From: Halorubrum sp. 48-1-W
GTDB taxonomy: Archaea > Halobacteriota > Halobacteria > Halobacteriales > Haloferacaceae
Reading direction: 5' to 3'
Length of the DNA: 64,000 nt
NCBI RefSeq assembly: GCF_003287355.1
Contig: NZ_QMIM01000003.1
Coordinates: 140,460 to 204,459, forward strand
The position numbers were made by a program, and so were the translations under genes. Shown piece by piece: positions 26,295 through 35,818 of the stretch. Below the pieces are notes generated by a model. It was not told where the DNA came from. It was given only the letters and a program-made list of their open reading frames with translations, and did no database searches. Position 1 is the stretch's first letter; each line of letters begins with the position of its first letter.

Positions 26295-27149
26295 TCATCC
26301 AGTGTAAATCGCCGATGTCTTCGCCGATTCGTTCGCTGTGGTATTCACGGTTGTTTCGTTCGTGGTGCCGATGTTCGGTCTAACGAGCCAGGAACCGGTG
26401 ACATCGGCGACGTCAGCGCGCATCGCGGAAGGTTCACGAGGTGCAGGTGTGTCGCCACGCTGTGGCCCGTAGGCACCAAACCCGGCGTGGTTTACACCAT
26501 CTAGTTCGACGATTTCCGCATCTGCGGGGAGCAACGCACGGTGTTTGCGTTCTCGGTCAGTGTTGAGAACGCCATCGTCGGTGCCGAGGACGGATAACAC
26601 CCGGAGATCGCTGTGACTGATGTCGACGTCGCAGTACGCTGCGTGGAGAACGAGTCCGTCGAGATCCGCCGCGTTGTCCGCGGCGTAGCGACATGCCATG
26701 GCACCGCCGAGGGAGTGACCGGCGATATTCCAGGACTCAACTGCGGGCTGGGTTGCCATAGCGTCGGTGGCGCGGTTCGGTGCCAAGACCGCGAGGTTGA
26801 GCGGCATGTCGACAATAACGACCACGATATCGCGTTCCGTGACGATCGACGCGGCGGTCGGCACGTAGCTCTCGTGGTTTACCCGCGCTCCGGGATAGTA
26901 GACGACACCAACGGTGTTGTTGGTGATTGGTCCGCTCCGGACGGCGGTTCCTCTGTCGAATCGCTCGATCGTTATCGCCTCGTTTCCTTCGACAGTAGTC
27001 AGCGCTTCGGCGTTTGGGCCGTAGCCGATAGCGAAGTACGCGACGGTACCAATCGTGACGAGCACGAGTGCCACGAGGAGGATGCCGAGAGCGACGGCAG
27101 CGATGCTCTGACGAGTCCAGTCCACGGCCGAGAGACGGCGCGATCCCAA
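26295..27149 (-). CDS. Membrane-anchored alpha/beta hydrolase
   Basis: 284-residue protein. A single membrane segment at about 16-40 anchors it, with the hydrolase domain probably outside the cell. GHSLGG at 144-149 holds the nucleophile Ser 146; Asp 191/192 (GTDDG) and His 221 (GVNHAG) complete the likely triad. YYPGARVNHESY is the usual first-strand region of the small abhydrolase family. The C-terminal tail is Thr/Asn-rich, a surface-protein trait. Substrate unknown. Neighbours give no pathway link. Confidence 0.8.
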   Translation of the reverse strand: MGSRRLSAVDWTRQSIAAVALGILLVALVLVTIGTVAYFAIGYGPNAEALTTVEGNEAITIERFDRGTAVRSGPITNNTVGVVYYPGARVNHESYVPTAASIVTERDIVVVIVDMPLNLAVLAPNRATDAMATQPAVESWNIAGHSLGGAMACRYAADNAADLDGLVLHAAYCDVDISHSDLRVLSVLGTDDGVLNTDRERKHRALLPADAEIVELDGVNHAGFGAYGPQRGDTPAPREPSAMRADVADVTGSWLVRPNIGTTNETTVNTTANESAKTSAIYTG

Positions 27150-27226
27150 TTAAACGATATCCCATGATGAGCAGCACATTCCAACGGGTGATTTATTCTA
27201 TCCGAGATGAATAACACGAGAGCCAC

Positions 27227-27255
27227 GTACTGAATCTATTCTCTACATCTGGCAC
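27227..27255 (+). repeat. Intergenic repeat copy 1
   Basis: GTACTGAATCTATTCTCTAC then ATCTGGCAC. It shares the frame GTRCTGAAYA, a variable GC-rich middle, then TATCTKGCAC with copies at 30462, 31253 (minus) and 31315. Confidence 0.45.
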
Positions 27256-27357
27256 AGCAGTTCCTGATAGAAACCGGATAAGATGGTTCCACTATCACCG
27301 GTCAGAGCCTTGCCCGAACAGTTGAGGTTCTTCGCGTCCTATTGGTAGTAGAAACCC

Positions 27358-28611
27358 GTGTCATCTACAACAAACAACTACGATATCGTGGTCTGGGGAG
27401 CCACAGGATTCGCTGGCCAACTCGTCGCCGAACATCTCACCAGTCACTACCCCGCTGCTGAACTGTCTGTTGCTCTTGGTGGTCGAAATGCATCCAAGCT
27501 CCGCCGACTCGCAGAAGGACTTGCAAATGAGTCTGATCGAGAGGAGATCGCCATTGTCGTCGGTGATGCCACCAAACCGGCGAGCCTCCGTGAGATGGCC
27601 GGCCAAACGCAGGTCGTCTGTACGACAGTCGGGCCCTACACAACATACGGGACACCACTCGTCGAAGCCTGCATTGAGGCTGGAACCGACTACTGTGATC
27701 TCACCGGGGAGATTAACTGGGTTCGAGAGATGATCGACCGCTATCACGACGATGCTGTGGCTGCCGACGTGAAAATCGTCCACAGCTGTGGGTTCGATTC
27801 GATCCCATCCGACCTCGGGGTCAAACTGCTGCAATCGTACGCTACCGAGGAGTTTGGAGACTCTTGTGAGTTCGTTCGTATCTATCTCGAAGATGGAGAG
27901 GGTGGGGTGAGTGGCGGCACCTTAGCCAGTGCGGCCGAATTATTCGAAGCCGCCGCAACTGATCCGATTGCCCGAGAAACAGTATCGAATCCGTACTCGT
28001 TGGCTCCACCGGGCGAACGCTACGGTGTCGATACAGGCGAACAACGACGACCACAGCGAGATTCCATCCGCTCGATATGGACGGCTCCCTCGCCGATGGC
28101 AGCCGTCAACGAACGGGTAATCCGACGGAGCAATGCCCTCTTGGAGTATCCGTGGGGCCGAGAGTTTCGGTGTACAGAGGTCATCCCAACCAGTTCTGGG
28201 ATCGGCGGTGCCGCAGCAGCTGGCGGGATCGCACTCGGCTTGGGTGTCGGAACCGCTGCGATGAAGAGTCGGCTGCTTCGGCGTGGATTGCGTCGGTTCG
28301 TGTTCCCTGAGCCGGGCACAGGGCCCTCGGAAGCGGAGATTAAATCAGGTCACTTCTTGATTCGTGTCATCGGCCGAGGGACAACGACCGATGGGCCGTT
28401 CACTGTCGTAAGTGAGATCGGAGCCGAACTGGATCCTGGCTATGGCGCAACCGCCCGGATGCTCGGAGAGGCTGGGATGTGCTTGCTGCGAGGTGAGACG
28501 GAGTCACCGCTAGACGGTGGCATTCTGACGCCCGCTTCGGGGATTGGTGATCCACTCGGTGATCGACTTCGGGATGTTGGCTTCACCGTGACCGCTGGTG
28601 CGTGGCAATGA
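27358..28611 (+). CDS. Saccharopine dehydrogenase-like NAD(P)-dependent reductase
   Basis: 417-residue protein. The N-terminal Rossmann motif WGATGFAGQLVAEHL binds NAD(P). TVGPYTTYGTPLVEAC and DLTGEINWVREMIDRYH followed by HSCGFDSIPSDLGV are typical of the trans-acting enoyl reductase/saccharopine dehydrogenase-like family. The C-terminal half includes a Gly/Ala-rich hydrophobic stretch (about 280-305). The start is GTG 27358; no better in-frame start precedes the dinucleotide site. In other organisms members reduce lipid or polyketide intermediates; here the substrate is unknown. It is a single-gene unit. Confidence 0.85.
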   Translation: MSSTTNNYDIVVWGATGFAGQLVAEHLTSHYPAAELSVALGGRNASKLRRLAEGLANESDREEIAIVVGDATKPASLREMAGQTQVVCTTVGPYTTYGTPLVEACIEAGTDYCDLTGEINWVREMIDRYHDDAVAADVKIVHSCGFDSIPSDLGVKLLQSYATEEFGDSCEFVRIYLEDGEGGVSGGTLASAAELFEAAATDPIARETVSNPYSLAPPGERYGVDTGEQRRPQRDSIRSIWTAPSPMAAVNERVIRRSNALLEYPWGREFRCTEVIPTSSGIGGAAAAGGIALGLGVGTAAMKSRLLRRGLRRFVFPEPGTGPSEAEIKSGHFLIRVIGRGTTTDGPFTVVSEIGAELDPGYGATARMLGEAGMCLLRGETESPLDGGILTPASGIGDPLGDRLRDVGFTVTAGAWQ

Positions 28612-28641
28612 GCAACACATCATGGCGATGACTCTCGGGAG

Positions 28642-29040
28642 CTAATCGTGGTCTTCAACCGCTTGCCGAAAAGCCGTGAGGACTAATTCTGCACACTGGA
28701 GCCTGCTGGGTGTCAACTCCATTCTAACACGTTCTTCGATGTATTCGTTATCCCACTCGATGATCTCAGAAACAGCGGTACCAACCATCTGTTCGGACAA
28801 CAACGAAGCACCAGCTTGAGATAATGTACATCCATCTCCTGTAAAGCGAACGGCCTCGACAATGTTTCCTTCGTCGCTAAGAGCGACCTGAAGGGAGACA
28901 CGGTCGCCATCGGGATGAGTTGGGCCGACACACTGCGGGTTCGTCATTTCGGCTTCGATATCAGGTGATTGGAGTTCACCGTAATTCCGTGGATTCCGTG
29001 AGTGATCCCCGAGCATCTCTTGAACGAGTTTGTCGTCCAT
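28642..29040 (-). CDS. SufU/IscU-like iron-sulfur scaffold
   Basis: 132-residue protein. DHSRNPRNYGEL and NPQCVGP near the N-terminus, GCTLSQAGASLL in the middle and LQCAELVLTAFR at the end place three conserved cysteines as in SufU-type scaffolds. The usual NPxCGD reads NPQCVG, so one metal-ligand Asp is displaced. It should receive sulfur and iron for cluster assembly. ATG 29040 is preferred over a TTG at 29052. It lies far from the sufB gene of this window. Confidence 0.82.
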   Translation of the reverse strand: MDDKLVQEMLGDHSRNPRNYGELQSPDIEAEMTNPQCVGPTHPDGDRVSLQVALSDEGNIVEAVRFTGDGCTLSQAGASLLSEQMVGTAVSEIIEWDNEYIEERVRMELTPSRLQCAELVLTAFRQAVEDHD

Positions 29041-29291
29041 GTCTCTCTGCAAGATCTACAAGATCAAGATTGCTCGGGAAATTGTTATCCGTTGAGTGCC
29101 CAACGAGATTTCTTCGGTCGCCGGTTGGAACTTGAGGAAGGTGCGTCTCCAGACCGTGAGCGTGTCTGGTTCCGCAAACACGGCGGTAATACTAGTGACC
29201 ATCTATGATCCTCAACTCTTTGACTCAGAGCCAACAAGCCCAGATATCGGTACTTCCCAACCGGCGTAATCAACTGAATTGAATCGCCGAT

Positions 29292-29931
29292 GTGATCACG
29301 GGAAAGTGTCTGGATCTGGATGTGTTCAAGATCCTCGATCCAGACGGGTACCTTTCGGCCTCGGACGTCAAAGACGTAGCGGAAGAAGTCATTGCTCCGC
29401 TCCCCTTGCCGGAGGTCAAGGAGAGCCCCCTCGACCCCGGCGACATCTGGCTCGTCGTCATCTTGGCCTGTGTTAACCAGACCTCAATCTGGGAAACGTG
29501 CAAAGACACCGACGGAACACCCTGTGACGACACGACTCTCACGTATCTTCACACTCTTGACCGTGACTGGCTCGAAGTCTTTGCCAACCTTCTGCTTGGA
29601 CGCCTCACCATGACGATTCTCGACCCGCCGGTCGAGAATCGTCTCTATCGACTTCATCGACATACCCCATCACGGCGATCACTACGCCGAGGAAGGCGAA
29701 CTCTGCTCGATGGTTCCCAAAGACGGTACGACGACTTGCCACCGCTACTGTACCACCTATTTCGTCTCCAACGAGAAGCCGGTGACACTGGCGATGACCG
29801 ACATCCGCAACGACGAAGAGGAGGCCGACGCGGTCGAGCGCGTGCTCGCCCGCGTCGAGATGCGTTGGCAGTGGAAGATCAAAGCGAACGGGATTGGTGT
29901 ACCGGCGTCACAGGCTGCGGCCGCGGGCTGA
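29292..29931 (+). pseudogene. ISH3-like transposase remnant
   Basis: The N-terminal half of an ISH3-like DDE transposase: VFKILDPDGYLSASDVKDV, LHTLDRDWLEVFANLLLG and TMTILD in the first frame. Near 29632 the frame shifts and the homologous text continues as SRIVSIDFIDIPHHGDHY, then PKDGTTTCHRYC and VSNEKPVTLAMT. The match ends near 29860 and the C-terminal half is gone. One frameshift plus a 3' deletion make it non-functional. No terminal inverted repeats can be placed with confidence. Bases 30006-30592 downstream hold no convincing gene, only a copy of the intergenic repeat. Confidence 0.75.
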
Positions 29932-30461
29932 CCGGGGTCAGCCCACGGCTTACCTGTTGGGCAGTGAGCGACAGCCTTAGTTCGATACCGCTGAGATTCG
30001 GTTGATCTCGTCTGTTCGGAGCGTTGAATTGGAACGCCCTCGATCTTCTCCGCGGTAGCAGGAGAGACTGACCGTCAAATTATACAGAAAGTGACTGTTT
30101 TGTGGCGTTCAGGTAACGCTCTCTCGACTCGATTGGGAAGTACTGATATTCAGCACGCGAGATCTGGCAGAATATGAAGATGTGGTGTCAATCACCGATT
30201 GATTTTCTCCGTAGGCACCAGTTTGGCTGTACGCGAATCCCGGTGACACCCACTCGTCCAATCGCCAATCGAACGAAAGCAAAATCAGGCCCAATCGACC
30301 GATAATCGCCACGCAGTCTGGCGATTATTCTACCTCAAATCTATGGGGCTGCAGGCTCTGGTTCGACTATCGAACGAATCGGCCTTTCAGGCGTGAGGCG
30401 GCTGAAATCGGGCATTTGAGAATGGGAAAATATGTCTGATTCTGGATGTGTATTCTAAGCC

Positions 30462-30490
30462 GTACTGAATAGAGCGCGCGTATCTTGCAC
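30462..30490 (+). repeat. Intergenic repeat copy 2
   Basis: GTACTGAATAGAGCGCGCG then TATCTTGCAC, in a 587-base stretch between the transposase remnant and a zinc micro-protein where I see no gene. Confidence 0.5.
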
Positions 30491-30592
30491 TTCAGTACTC
30501 AGAATAAACGAGAACCTGTATCTGGCACTCGTTAATATGGGGGGTGATATCCGAGGCAACGTTCATTGGTGTTGAAGGGGAAGTGTCGGAAA

Positions 30593-30733
30593 ATGGGTCT
30601 TCTTGATTTTATTCGCGGGGGTGGTCAGACTGCGGAAGTGTATGAGTGTCGAAATTGTGGGACAACTGTTTCCGCAGAGACCGAAGAATGTCCCGCGTGT
30701 GGTTCGACGGAGATTGGATGCTACAAGGTGTAA
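30593..30733 (+). CDS. Small zinc-ribbon micro-protein
   Basis: 46-residue protein with a basic start (MGLLDFIRGGG), then CRNCGTT and CPACGSTEIGCYKV: two CxxCG halves 14 residues apart, a compact zinc ribbon common in haloarchaea. ATG 30593 follows GGAAA. Function unknown. It is intact, unlike the similar fragment at 26169. It converges on the universal stress protein gene that ends 26 bases downstream. Confidence 0.7.
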   Translation: MGLLDFIRGGGQTAEVYECRNCGTTVSAETEECPACGSTEIGCYKV

Positions 30734-30758
30734 CATACAATTCGTCAGGCGGTTAGAC

Positions 30759-31199
30759 TCAGGTCTCTGTGTCATTCCGTGGGAGAGCAATCACTGGCCG
30801 GTCGCCTTGTGTGACGAGTTTGAGCGAAGTGTCACCTGATAGAAACTGAATTATGCGATTTCCGCCCCGCGACCGATAAGCAATTGCGCTCGCGTTGACC
30901 TTCTCGGCACTCTTGAAGATTGCCCCTACAATATCCCGAGCGTAGGCCGTGTGCTCATCAGCATCGGGAAACACAGTGCGGACAGAGGCGTACGATTCCT
31001 CTGCCAGTTCTTCAGATTGTTCGACCGGTGTTTTATTTGGGACACCTTCGCCTTTCTCCACGATGTGGAGTGCAGTGACGTGGTCAGGATTGTACGGCTC
31101 AAGTGCTTTTGCGGTTTTCAGTGCATCGTCTTCATTCGCCACTGGCACCAGAACGTGAGAGAGAAGACTCCGCTGGTGGGATTCGTCTTCACTATCCAT
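30759..31199 (-). CDS. Universal stress protein (UspA family)
   Basis: 146-residue single-domain Usp. HVLVPVANEDDALKTA opens the fold, DHVTALHIV is strand two, and AIAYRSRGGNRIIQFLSGDTSLKLV holds the nucleotide-site loop in a divergent form, closing with GDRPVIALP. The first residue of strand one is Val-Ala rather than Val-Asp, so ATP binding is uncertain. It is monocistronic, flanked upstream by two copies of the intergenic repeat. Usp proteins in haloarchaea often sit beside transporters, as here. Confidence 0.85.
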   Translation of the reverse strand: MDSEDESHQRSLLSHVLVPVANEDDALKTAKALEPYNPDHVTALHIVEKGEGVPNKTPVEQSEELAEESYASVRTVFPDADEHTAYARDIVGAIFKSAEKVNASAIAYRSRGGNRIIQFLSGDTSLKLVTQGDRPVIALPRNDTET

Positions 31200-31252
31200 A
31201 CCAGCATCTTAGCATCTCTTCTTATACTGATTCGGTAGCCTATCCACTGTGC

Positions 31253-31276
31253 AGGATACACGCTCTATATTCAGCA
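31253..31276 (-). repeat. Intergenic repeat copy 3 (inverted)
   Basis: Read on the minus strand: GTGCTGAATATAGAGCGTG then TATCC. With the copy at 31315 it makes an imperfect inverted pair about 38 bases apart between the Usp and CNNM genes. Confidence 0.55.
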
Positions 31277-31314
31277 CTCGGGTCCTTCCAGAATCCGGAT
31301 GAGTCTTTGAGAGC

Positions 31315-31338
31315 GTGCTGAACATAACACGCGTATCT
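31315..31338 (+). repeat. Intergenic repeat copy 4
   Basis: GTGCTGAACATAACACGCG then TATCT; inverted partner of the copy at 31253-31276. Confidence 0.55.
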
Positions 31339-31434
31339 GGTATCGCAGGAGTCCATCGATTCGCTTTCATGCGAATCTGATACCCCTTGCTGGTCGAGGG
31401 GCTCTGGACCTCCGACCGGCCAGGATAATCCCGA

Positions 31435-32766
31435 TCAGTCCACCCCTGAATCATCCTCCTCGCGTTCGTGGACCCGGACTGTTGAAATTCGGGTTCCCTC
31501 AACGCTCGTCACCTCGACGACGTACCCGTTCACCTCAACGCGATCGCCACGTTCTGGCGCGCGGTTGAGTTGCTCGAGTACCAGTCCACCGATCGTTTCG
31601 ACCTCTTCACTTGTGAAATCTCCCTCAATCATGTCGTTGATTTTCGATAGCGGGACGCCCCCGTCAATGTCGTACCCCTCATCGCCATGGCTTCGAATCG
31701 AGGGTTCACGCTCGTCCATATCAAACTCATCTCGGAGGTCTCCGACGAGTGCCTCGACGACGTCTTCGACCGTTGCAATCCCCTCGAATGCCCCCCACTC
31801 GTCGATAACTGCGACCATTTGCTGTTGATCTTCCCTGAACTGTCTCAGGAGATCGCTCAGTGCCATCGTCTCGGGAGCGATGACGATCTCGCGGGCGATG
31901 TCGCCAACTAACTGACCGTCCCCGCCCTCCACCTCAGCTCGTAACACGTCCTTGACGTCGACGAATCCGGTCACCTGGTCGCTGTCGTCGGCATCAAGAA
32001 CTGGATAGCGGGTATGACCAGCCTCGAGGATGATCGACTGGAGGTCGGAGAGGGGGGCATCGGCCGGAACGCTCACCACGTCCGGTCGTGGAACCATGAC
32101 CTCTCGCACCACGATGTCGTCGAGATCGAAGACGCGCTCGATCATCGTCACTTCCGCAACGTCGATGTCCCCTCCCTCGCCCGATCGTGTTAGTACTCGT
32201 AGGAGCTCTCGTTCACCGAGTGTCTCATCTGTTTCGGACGCGGGCGGCACACCAAGCGACCGCGTGAACGCGTTGGCTGCCCCGTTGAAGACCACAATTC
32301 CCGGATAGAGGATGTAATAAAAGAATTTCATTGGCGGGGCGAGAAATAGCGAGAGTCGCTCGGTCTGGGCGATTGCGATCGTCTTCGGCGCGAGTTCGCC
32401 GAAGACGACGTGGAGGAACGTGATGATACTGAAGCCGATTGCGAACGCGACGAGATGGATGAGACCCGCCGGGAGAATCGGTTCCAGTACGGGTTCGATG
32501 AGCGCCGCCACTGCGGGTTCGCCGACCCACCCCAACCCGAGCGAGGCGATGGTGATGCCGAGTTGCGTTGTGGCGAGGTAGTTATCGAGATTGGTCATCA
32601 CTTCTTGGAGTGTCCCCGAACCCGGGCGCCCTTCCTCGACGAGCTGGTCGACCGATGTCCCCCGAATCCGAACGAAGGCGAACTCTGCAGCGACAAAAAA
32701 GCCGTTGAGCACCACGAGAAACAGTGCTAAGACGAGTTGTCCCACGGAGAGCGCGACGTTTACCAT
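31435..32766 (-). CDS. CNNM/CorC-type transporter (DUF21-CBS-CorC)
   Basis: 443-residue membrane protein. The DUF21 domain with four hydrophobic segments (about 1-190) contains FFVAAEFAFVRIR. A pair of CBS domains follows (VREVMVPRPDVVSVPADAPL, then YPVLDADD), and a CorC/HlyC domain (about 345-430, GGVPLSKIND) closes it. The family exports or takes up divalent cations such as magnesium or cobalt. I choose ATG 32766 because it starts right before the first membrane segment; the frame stays open 45 codons further up with ATG 32820 as an alternative. A second family member lies at 36766. Confidence 0.9.
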   Translation of the reverse strand: MVNVALSVGQLVLALFLVVLNGFFVAAEFAFVRIRGTSVDQLVEEGRPGSGTLQEVMTNLDNYLATTQLGITIASLGLGWVGEPAVAALIEPVLEPILPAGLIHLVAFAIGFSIITFLHVVFGELAPKTIAIAQTERLSLFLAPPMKFFYYILYPGIVVFNGAANAFTRSLGVPPASETDETLGERELLRVLTRSGEGGDIDVAEVTMIERVFDLDDIVVREVMVPRPDVVSVPADAPLSDLQSIILEAGHTRYPVLDADDSDQVTGFVDVKDVLRAEVEGGDGQLVGDIAREIVIAPETMALSDLLRQFREDQQQMVAVIDEWGAFEGIATVEDVVEALVGDLRDEFDMDEREPSIRSHGDEGYDIDGGVPLSKINDMIEGDFTSEEVETIGGLVLEQLNRAPERGDRVEVNGYVVEVTSVEGTRISTVRVHEREEDDSGVD

Positions 32767-32993
32767 CGGTACTCCCAGAACGGACTGCCGTTCGATTGTA
32801 GTGTGTCCATAGCTATGCATCTCGTTCTGTTTACTAAAACCATCTACAGGATTCGCGGGTGATCGACTACTGTCAATAGGACCTCGACATTCAGTAGGCA
32901 AATTAGACGTCGGGGTTTGAGCTCGAAGACGTGATCGACGCGGCCTCGGTTACGAGAACGATCGCTTGGCCAAGCGAACGGCCGATGTCCACG

Positions 32994-34085
32994 CTATTCA
33001 CGCTCATCCCCAACGTCCGCGTGTTCCCCGCTCTTCGCTTCGGTTTCGCCCCAGTCGAGGTCGCGGGACCGGTCGGTCTCCCGGAGAATGAACGGCCCGA
33101 TAGAGAGCGTGCGCTTCGTCACGGTGACGATGCGAAGAATGTAGGAGAACAGGAACGCGAACGGCAGCACGGCGACGGCGACGCCCGCGCTCACCACCAG
33201 GACGAGCGTGCGCACGCCGAACACGGTCCCCGGGAACAGCGCCGGTTCGAGGTAGAGGATGCCCGCGACCGCCGTGAGGAGTGCGGGTATGGACGCGTAC
33301 AGCATCGTCCGGGAGAGGTCGATGAGCGCCCACTGGAAGTATAGCGTCTTGAAGTGCTCACGCGCCGGCCCGAACAGTTCGAGCGCGTTGATGAGTTCGT
33401 CGAACGCCGCTCGGGCATCCTCGGTGAGCACGTCCTCGTTCTCCGCGCGGATGCGGCGCGCCGCGTACAACTTCCACGAGTAGTTGTAGTTCAGCGCGGA
33501 GAATACCACGTCGAACTCCCCGAACTGGGCGTCTTTGAGACCGTTCTCGACGGCGTCGGCGTTCCCCTTCACGTTCTCCGTGAACTGGGCCACCTGGTCG
33601 TTGAGAGCCTCGTCGTTAATGTCCTGGATGGCGTCCGAGACGGCTTTGGCGCGCCGCTTCGTGAGTTTCACGAGCGATCGAAGGAACGCCGAGGGCTGGG
33701 CGGGACTCACGGGCTCCTCGATGACGTCCTCGACGTCCTTCCGGAACGCCATCGCGCCCTCCATGCGCTCGCGCTGGTCGCCGACCGGCCCCAGTTCCTG
33801 AGAGAGGACGAGCTGACTGAGCGCGAGCACGAGCGTGACGCCCGTGATAATGGACGTCAGTAGCCCCTGGAACAGCGTCTCGATAGGGTCCGCCTGGCTG
33901 AACAGCGCCGGCGACCCGATTGGATGGAGCTGCCCGATGATAGCGAGCGTGAGGAACACGCCGCCCGAGATTCCGGCGGCGACCAGCCACCGGTTCGCGT
34001 TCAACAGTAGCCAGAACTTCCAACTGTTCTCCGGCACGCGCTCTCGCATCGTGTCGCTCGGGCGACTCCCCTCATTGTCGCTCAT
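32994..34085 (-). CDS. Haloarchaeal four-segment membrane protein
   Basis: 363-residue protein with membrane segments near residues 31-52, 73-95, 258-281 and 294-318, separated by a large cytoplasmic helical loop (about 100-255). It has no conserved catalytic residues that I recognise. ATG 34085 (MSDNEGSRPSD) is preferred; the frame stays open upstream but with non-acidic sequence. G+C is visibly higher than in neighbouring genes, with almost exclusive use of C or G at third positions. It lies between a CNNM-type transporter and a phosphate transporter; function unknown, perhaps a channel or sensor. Confidence 0.76.
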   Translation of the reverse strand: MSDNEGSRPSDTMRERVPENSWKFWLLLNANRWLVAAGISGGVFLTLAIIGQLHPIGSPALFSQADPIETLFQGLLTSIITGVTLVLALSQLVLSQELGPVGDQRERMEGAMAFRKDVEDVIEEPVSPAQPSAFLRSLVKLTKRRAKAVSDAIQDINDEALNDQVAQFTENVKGNADAVENGLKDAQFGEFDVVFSALNYNYSWKLYAARRIRAENEDVLTEDARAAFDELINALELFGPAREHFKTLYFQWALIDLSRTMLYASIPALLTAVAGILYLEPALFPGTVFGVRTLVLVVSAGVAVAVLPFAFLFSYILRIVTVTKRTLSIGPFILRETDRSRDLDWGETEAKSGEHADVGDERE

Positions 34086-34264
34086 ACTAGGCCAGTTCCG
34101 CTCACAATTGAAAATGCTTGAGCCGTCACAACCGATGGGAACAGCCGCGCGACGACTCTCGGTTAATGCCCTCCCTATTGGTACTGAGTCGTATGGCAGA
34201 CGGCAGCTCGACCAAGATCCTCTCAAAGTGCTCACTGAAAAATTGATCTTCTGTAAGTGGTTCC

Positions 34265-34293
34265 CTGCTGGATACACCCTCCGTATCGGTCAC
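34265..34293 (+). repeat. Weak copy of intergenic repeat
   Basis: CTGCTGGATACACCCTCCG then TATCGGTCAC keeps the TGCTG-R-ATA start and the CGTATC core of the repeat family but is the most diverged copy along with that at 41064. Confidence 0.3.
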
Positions 34294-34518
34294 ACCCGGA
34301 CTGACAGACACTGAGTAGATCGAAATTACTCTGCTACATACACAGCGCATATCAGTCACTGATCTTTGGACAACCCGTGTGGAGACGAATCGGTAGAGAC
34401 TAGTGGGACTTCAGTTGTGAAGTACTGGATCTCCGTATTACTTCGTCTATCGCTCGTATCCAACGGTTCAGCAGTGAAACGGCACTATTTTTTCGTGTGC
34501 GAACCGAATCGCAGACAC

Positions 34519-35778
34519 GTGGCAGAATTACTGATTCTCTTGGGGTTTCTGGTAGCAGTATTCGTCGGGTACAATATCGGCGGGTCATCAACCGGTGTTG
34601 CCTTCGGGCCGGCGGTCGGCAGCCGGGCCGTCAGAAAGGTCACTGCCGGGGCACTGTTTACCGTGTTCGCGTTCCTCGGAGCGTGGACGATTGGGCGGAA
34701 GGTCATCACGACGATGAGTACCGAAATCGTCGATGCAGCAGCCTTTACACCCGCAGCGAGCGTTGGCGTCCTCTTTTTCACCGGGCTCGCACTCCTGATC
34801 TCGAACCTCTACGGTGTCCCGGCGTCAACCTCGATGACAGCCGTCGCAGCAATCGTCGGATTGGGGTTGGCAACAGGGACGCTCAACACTGCCCTGATGT
34901 TTACCATCCTGTCGGCATGGATCGTCGCCCCGCTGATCGCCGTCTTCACAGGTGCGTTTATCGGCAGATACCTGTACCCACACCTCGACGCCAAATTCGA
35001 ATTTGGTCGCCTTACGAACCCGTTGATCGCAATCGATACCCAGGGGAGGCTCCCACAGCTATCGGTCAACGATAACGTGGCGCCTCGGGATCTGATCGGG
35101 TCGGCGCTTGTGGTGGCAATTGCCTGCTACATGGGGTTCAGCGCCGGAGCCTCGAACGCGGCGAACGCGGTCGCCCCGCTTGTCGGCAACGGTTCCCTTA
35201 ATCCCAGCCCGGCGATTCTCCTCGCGGTCGGGGCCATCAGTGTGGGCGGCTTCACGATTGCCCGGCGGACGCTGGCGACCGTTGGCAGCGATATCACTAA
35301 GATGCCGATTCTGGCAGCGCTTATCGTTTCGACCGTGGGTGCGACGATTATCACCGTGCTATCGTGGCTCGGCATTCCAGCCAGTCTCGCCGTGAGTACG
35401 ACCAGTTGTATCATTGGCCTCGGATGGGGCCGTGCAAGCCGAGCGCGGACGCTCGCAGAAATAGTCACACAGTCCCCTGCCGATGAATCCGCTCCAACGT
35501 TTACGACTGGTGCACTCAAACTCCCGCCAGTTGAAGGTAACAAGGGGGTCGCTGCAGGCCCGACTGTGGGCGAACTCGCTGAAGGCGAGTCTCCGCACCC
35601 GGACAGGCAGCACGCATCCGAGGATCGTGTGTCTAGCATTGGCGAGAAAGACCCGGAGGAGCTGTCCGCCGAAAGTCTGTTTGACCCCGCAGCGGCGGCG
35701 CGTATCGTGGCGCTCTGGGTTATCACGCCGACGATGGCGGTCGTGGGATCCTATGGATTGTTTTCACTCCTCGCCTAA
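34519..35778 (+). CDS. PiT-family inorganic phosphate transporter
   Basis: About 419 residues with roughly ten hydrophobic segments. Both PiT half-signatures are present: GYNIGGSSTGVAFGPAVG near the N-terminus and SAGASNAANAVAPLVG in the second half, the latter matching the G-x-S/N-D-x-A-N-A phosphate site. A charged cytoplasmic loop (about 330-395) separates the last segments. I choose GTG 34519 because the first membrane helix starts immediately; the frame is open up to 34366 with non-hydrophobic sequence. It imports phosphate with a coupling cation. A Usp gene follows on the other strand. Confidence 0.86.
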   Translation: MAELLILLGFLVAVFVGYNIGGSSTGVAFGPAVGSRAVRKVTAGALFTVFAFLGAWTIGRKVITTMSTEIVDAAAFTPAASVGVLFFTGLALLISNLYGVPASTSMTAVAAIVGLGLATGTLNTALMFTILSAWIVAPLIAVFTGAFIGRYLYPHLDAKFEFGRLTNPLIAIDTQGRLPQLSVNDNVAPRDLIGSALVVAIACYMGFSAGASNAANAVAPLVGNGSLNPSPAILLAVGAISVGGFTIARRTLATVGSDITKMPILAALIVSTVGATIITVLSWLGIPASLAVSTTSCIIGLGWGRASRARTLAEIVTQSPADESAPTFTTGALKLPPVEGNKGVAAGPTVGELAEGESPHPDRQHASEDRVSSIGEKDPEELSAESLFDPAAAARIVALWVITPTMAVVGSYGLFSLLA

Positions 35779-35818
35779 GAGAGCACCACATCCGTCCATC
35801 GGTCTCAGTCGCAGCGAC

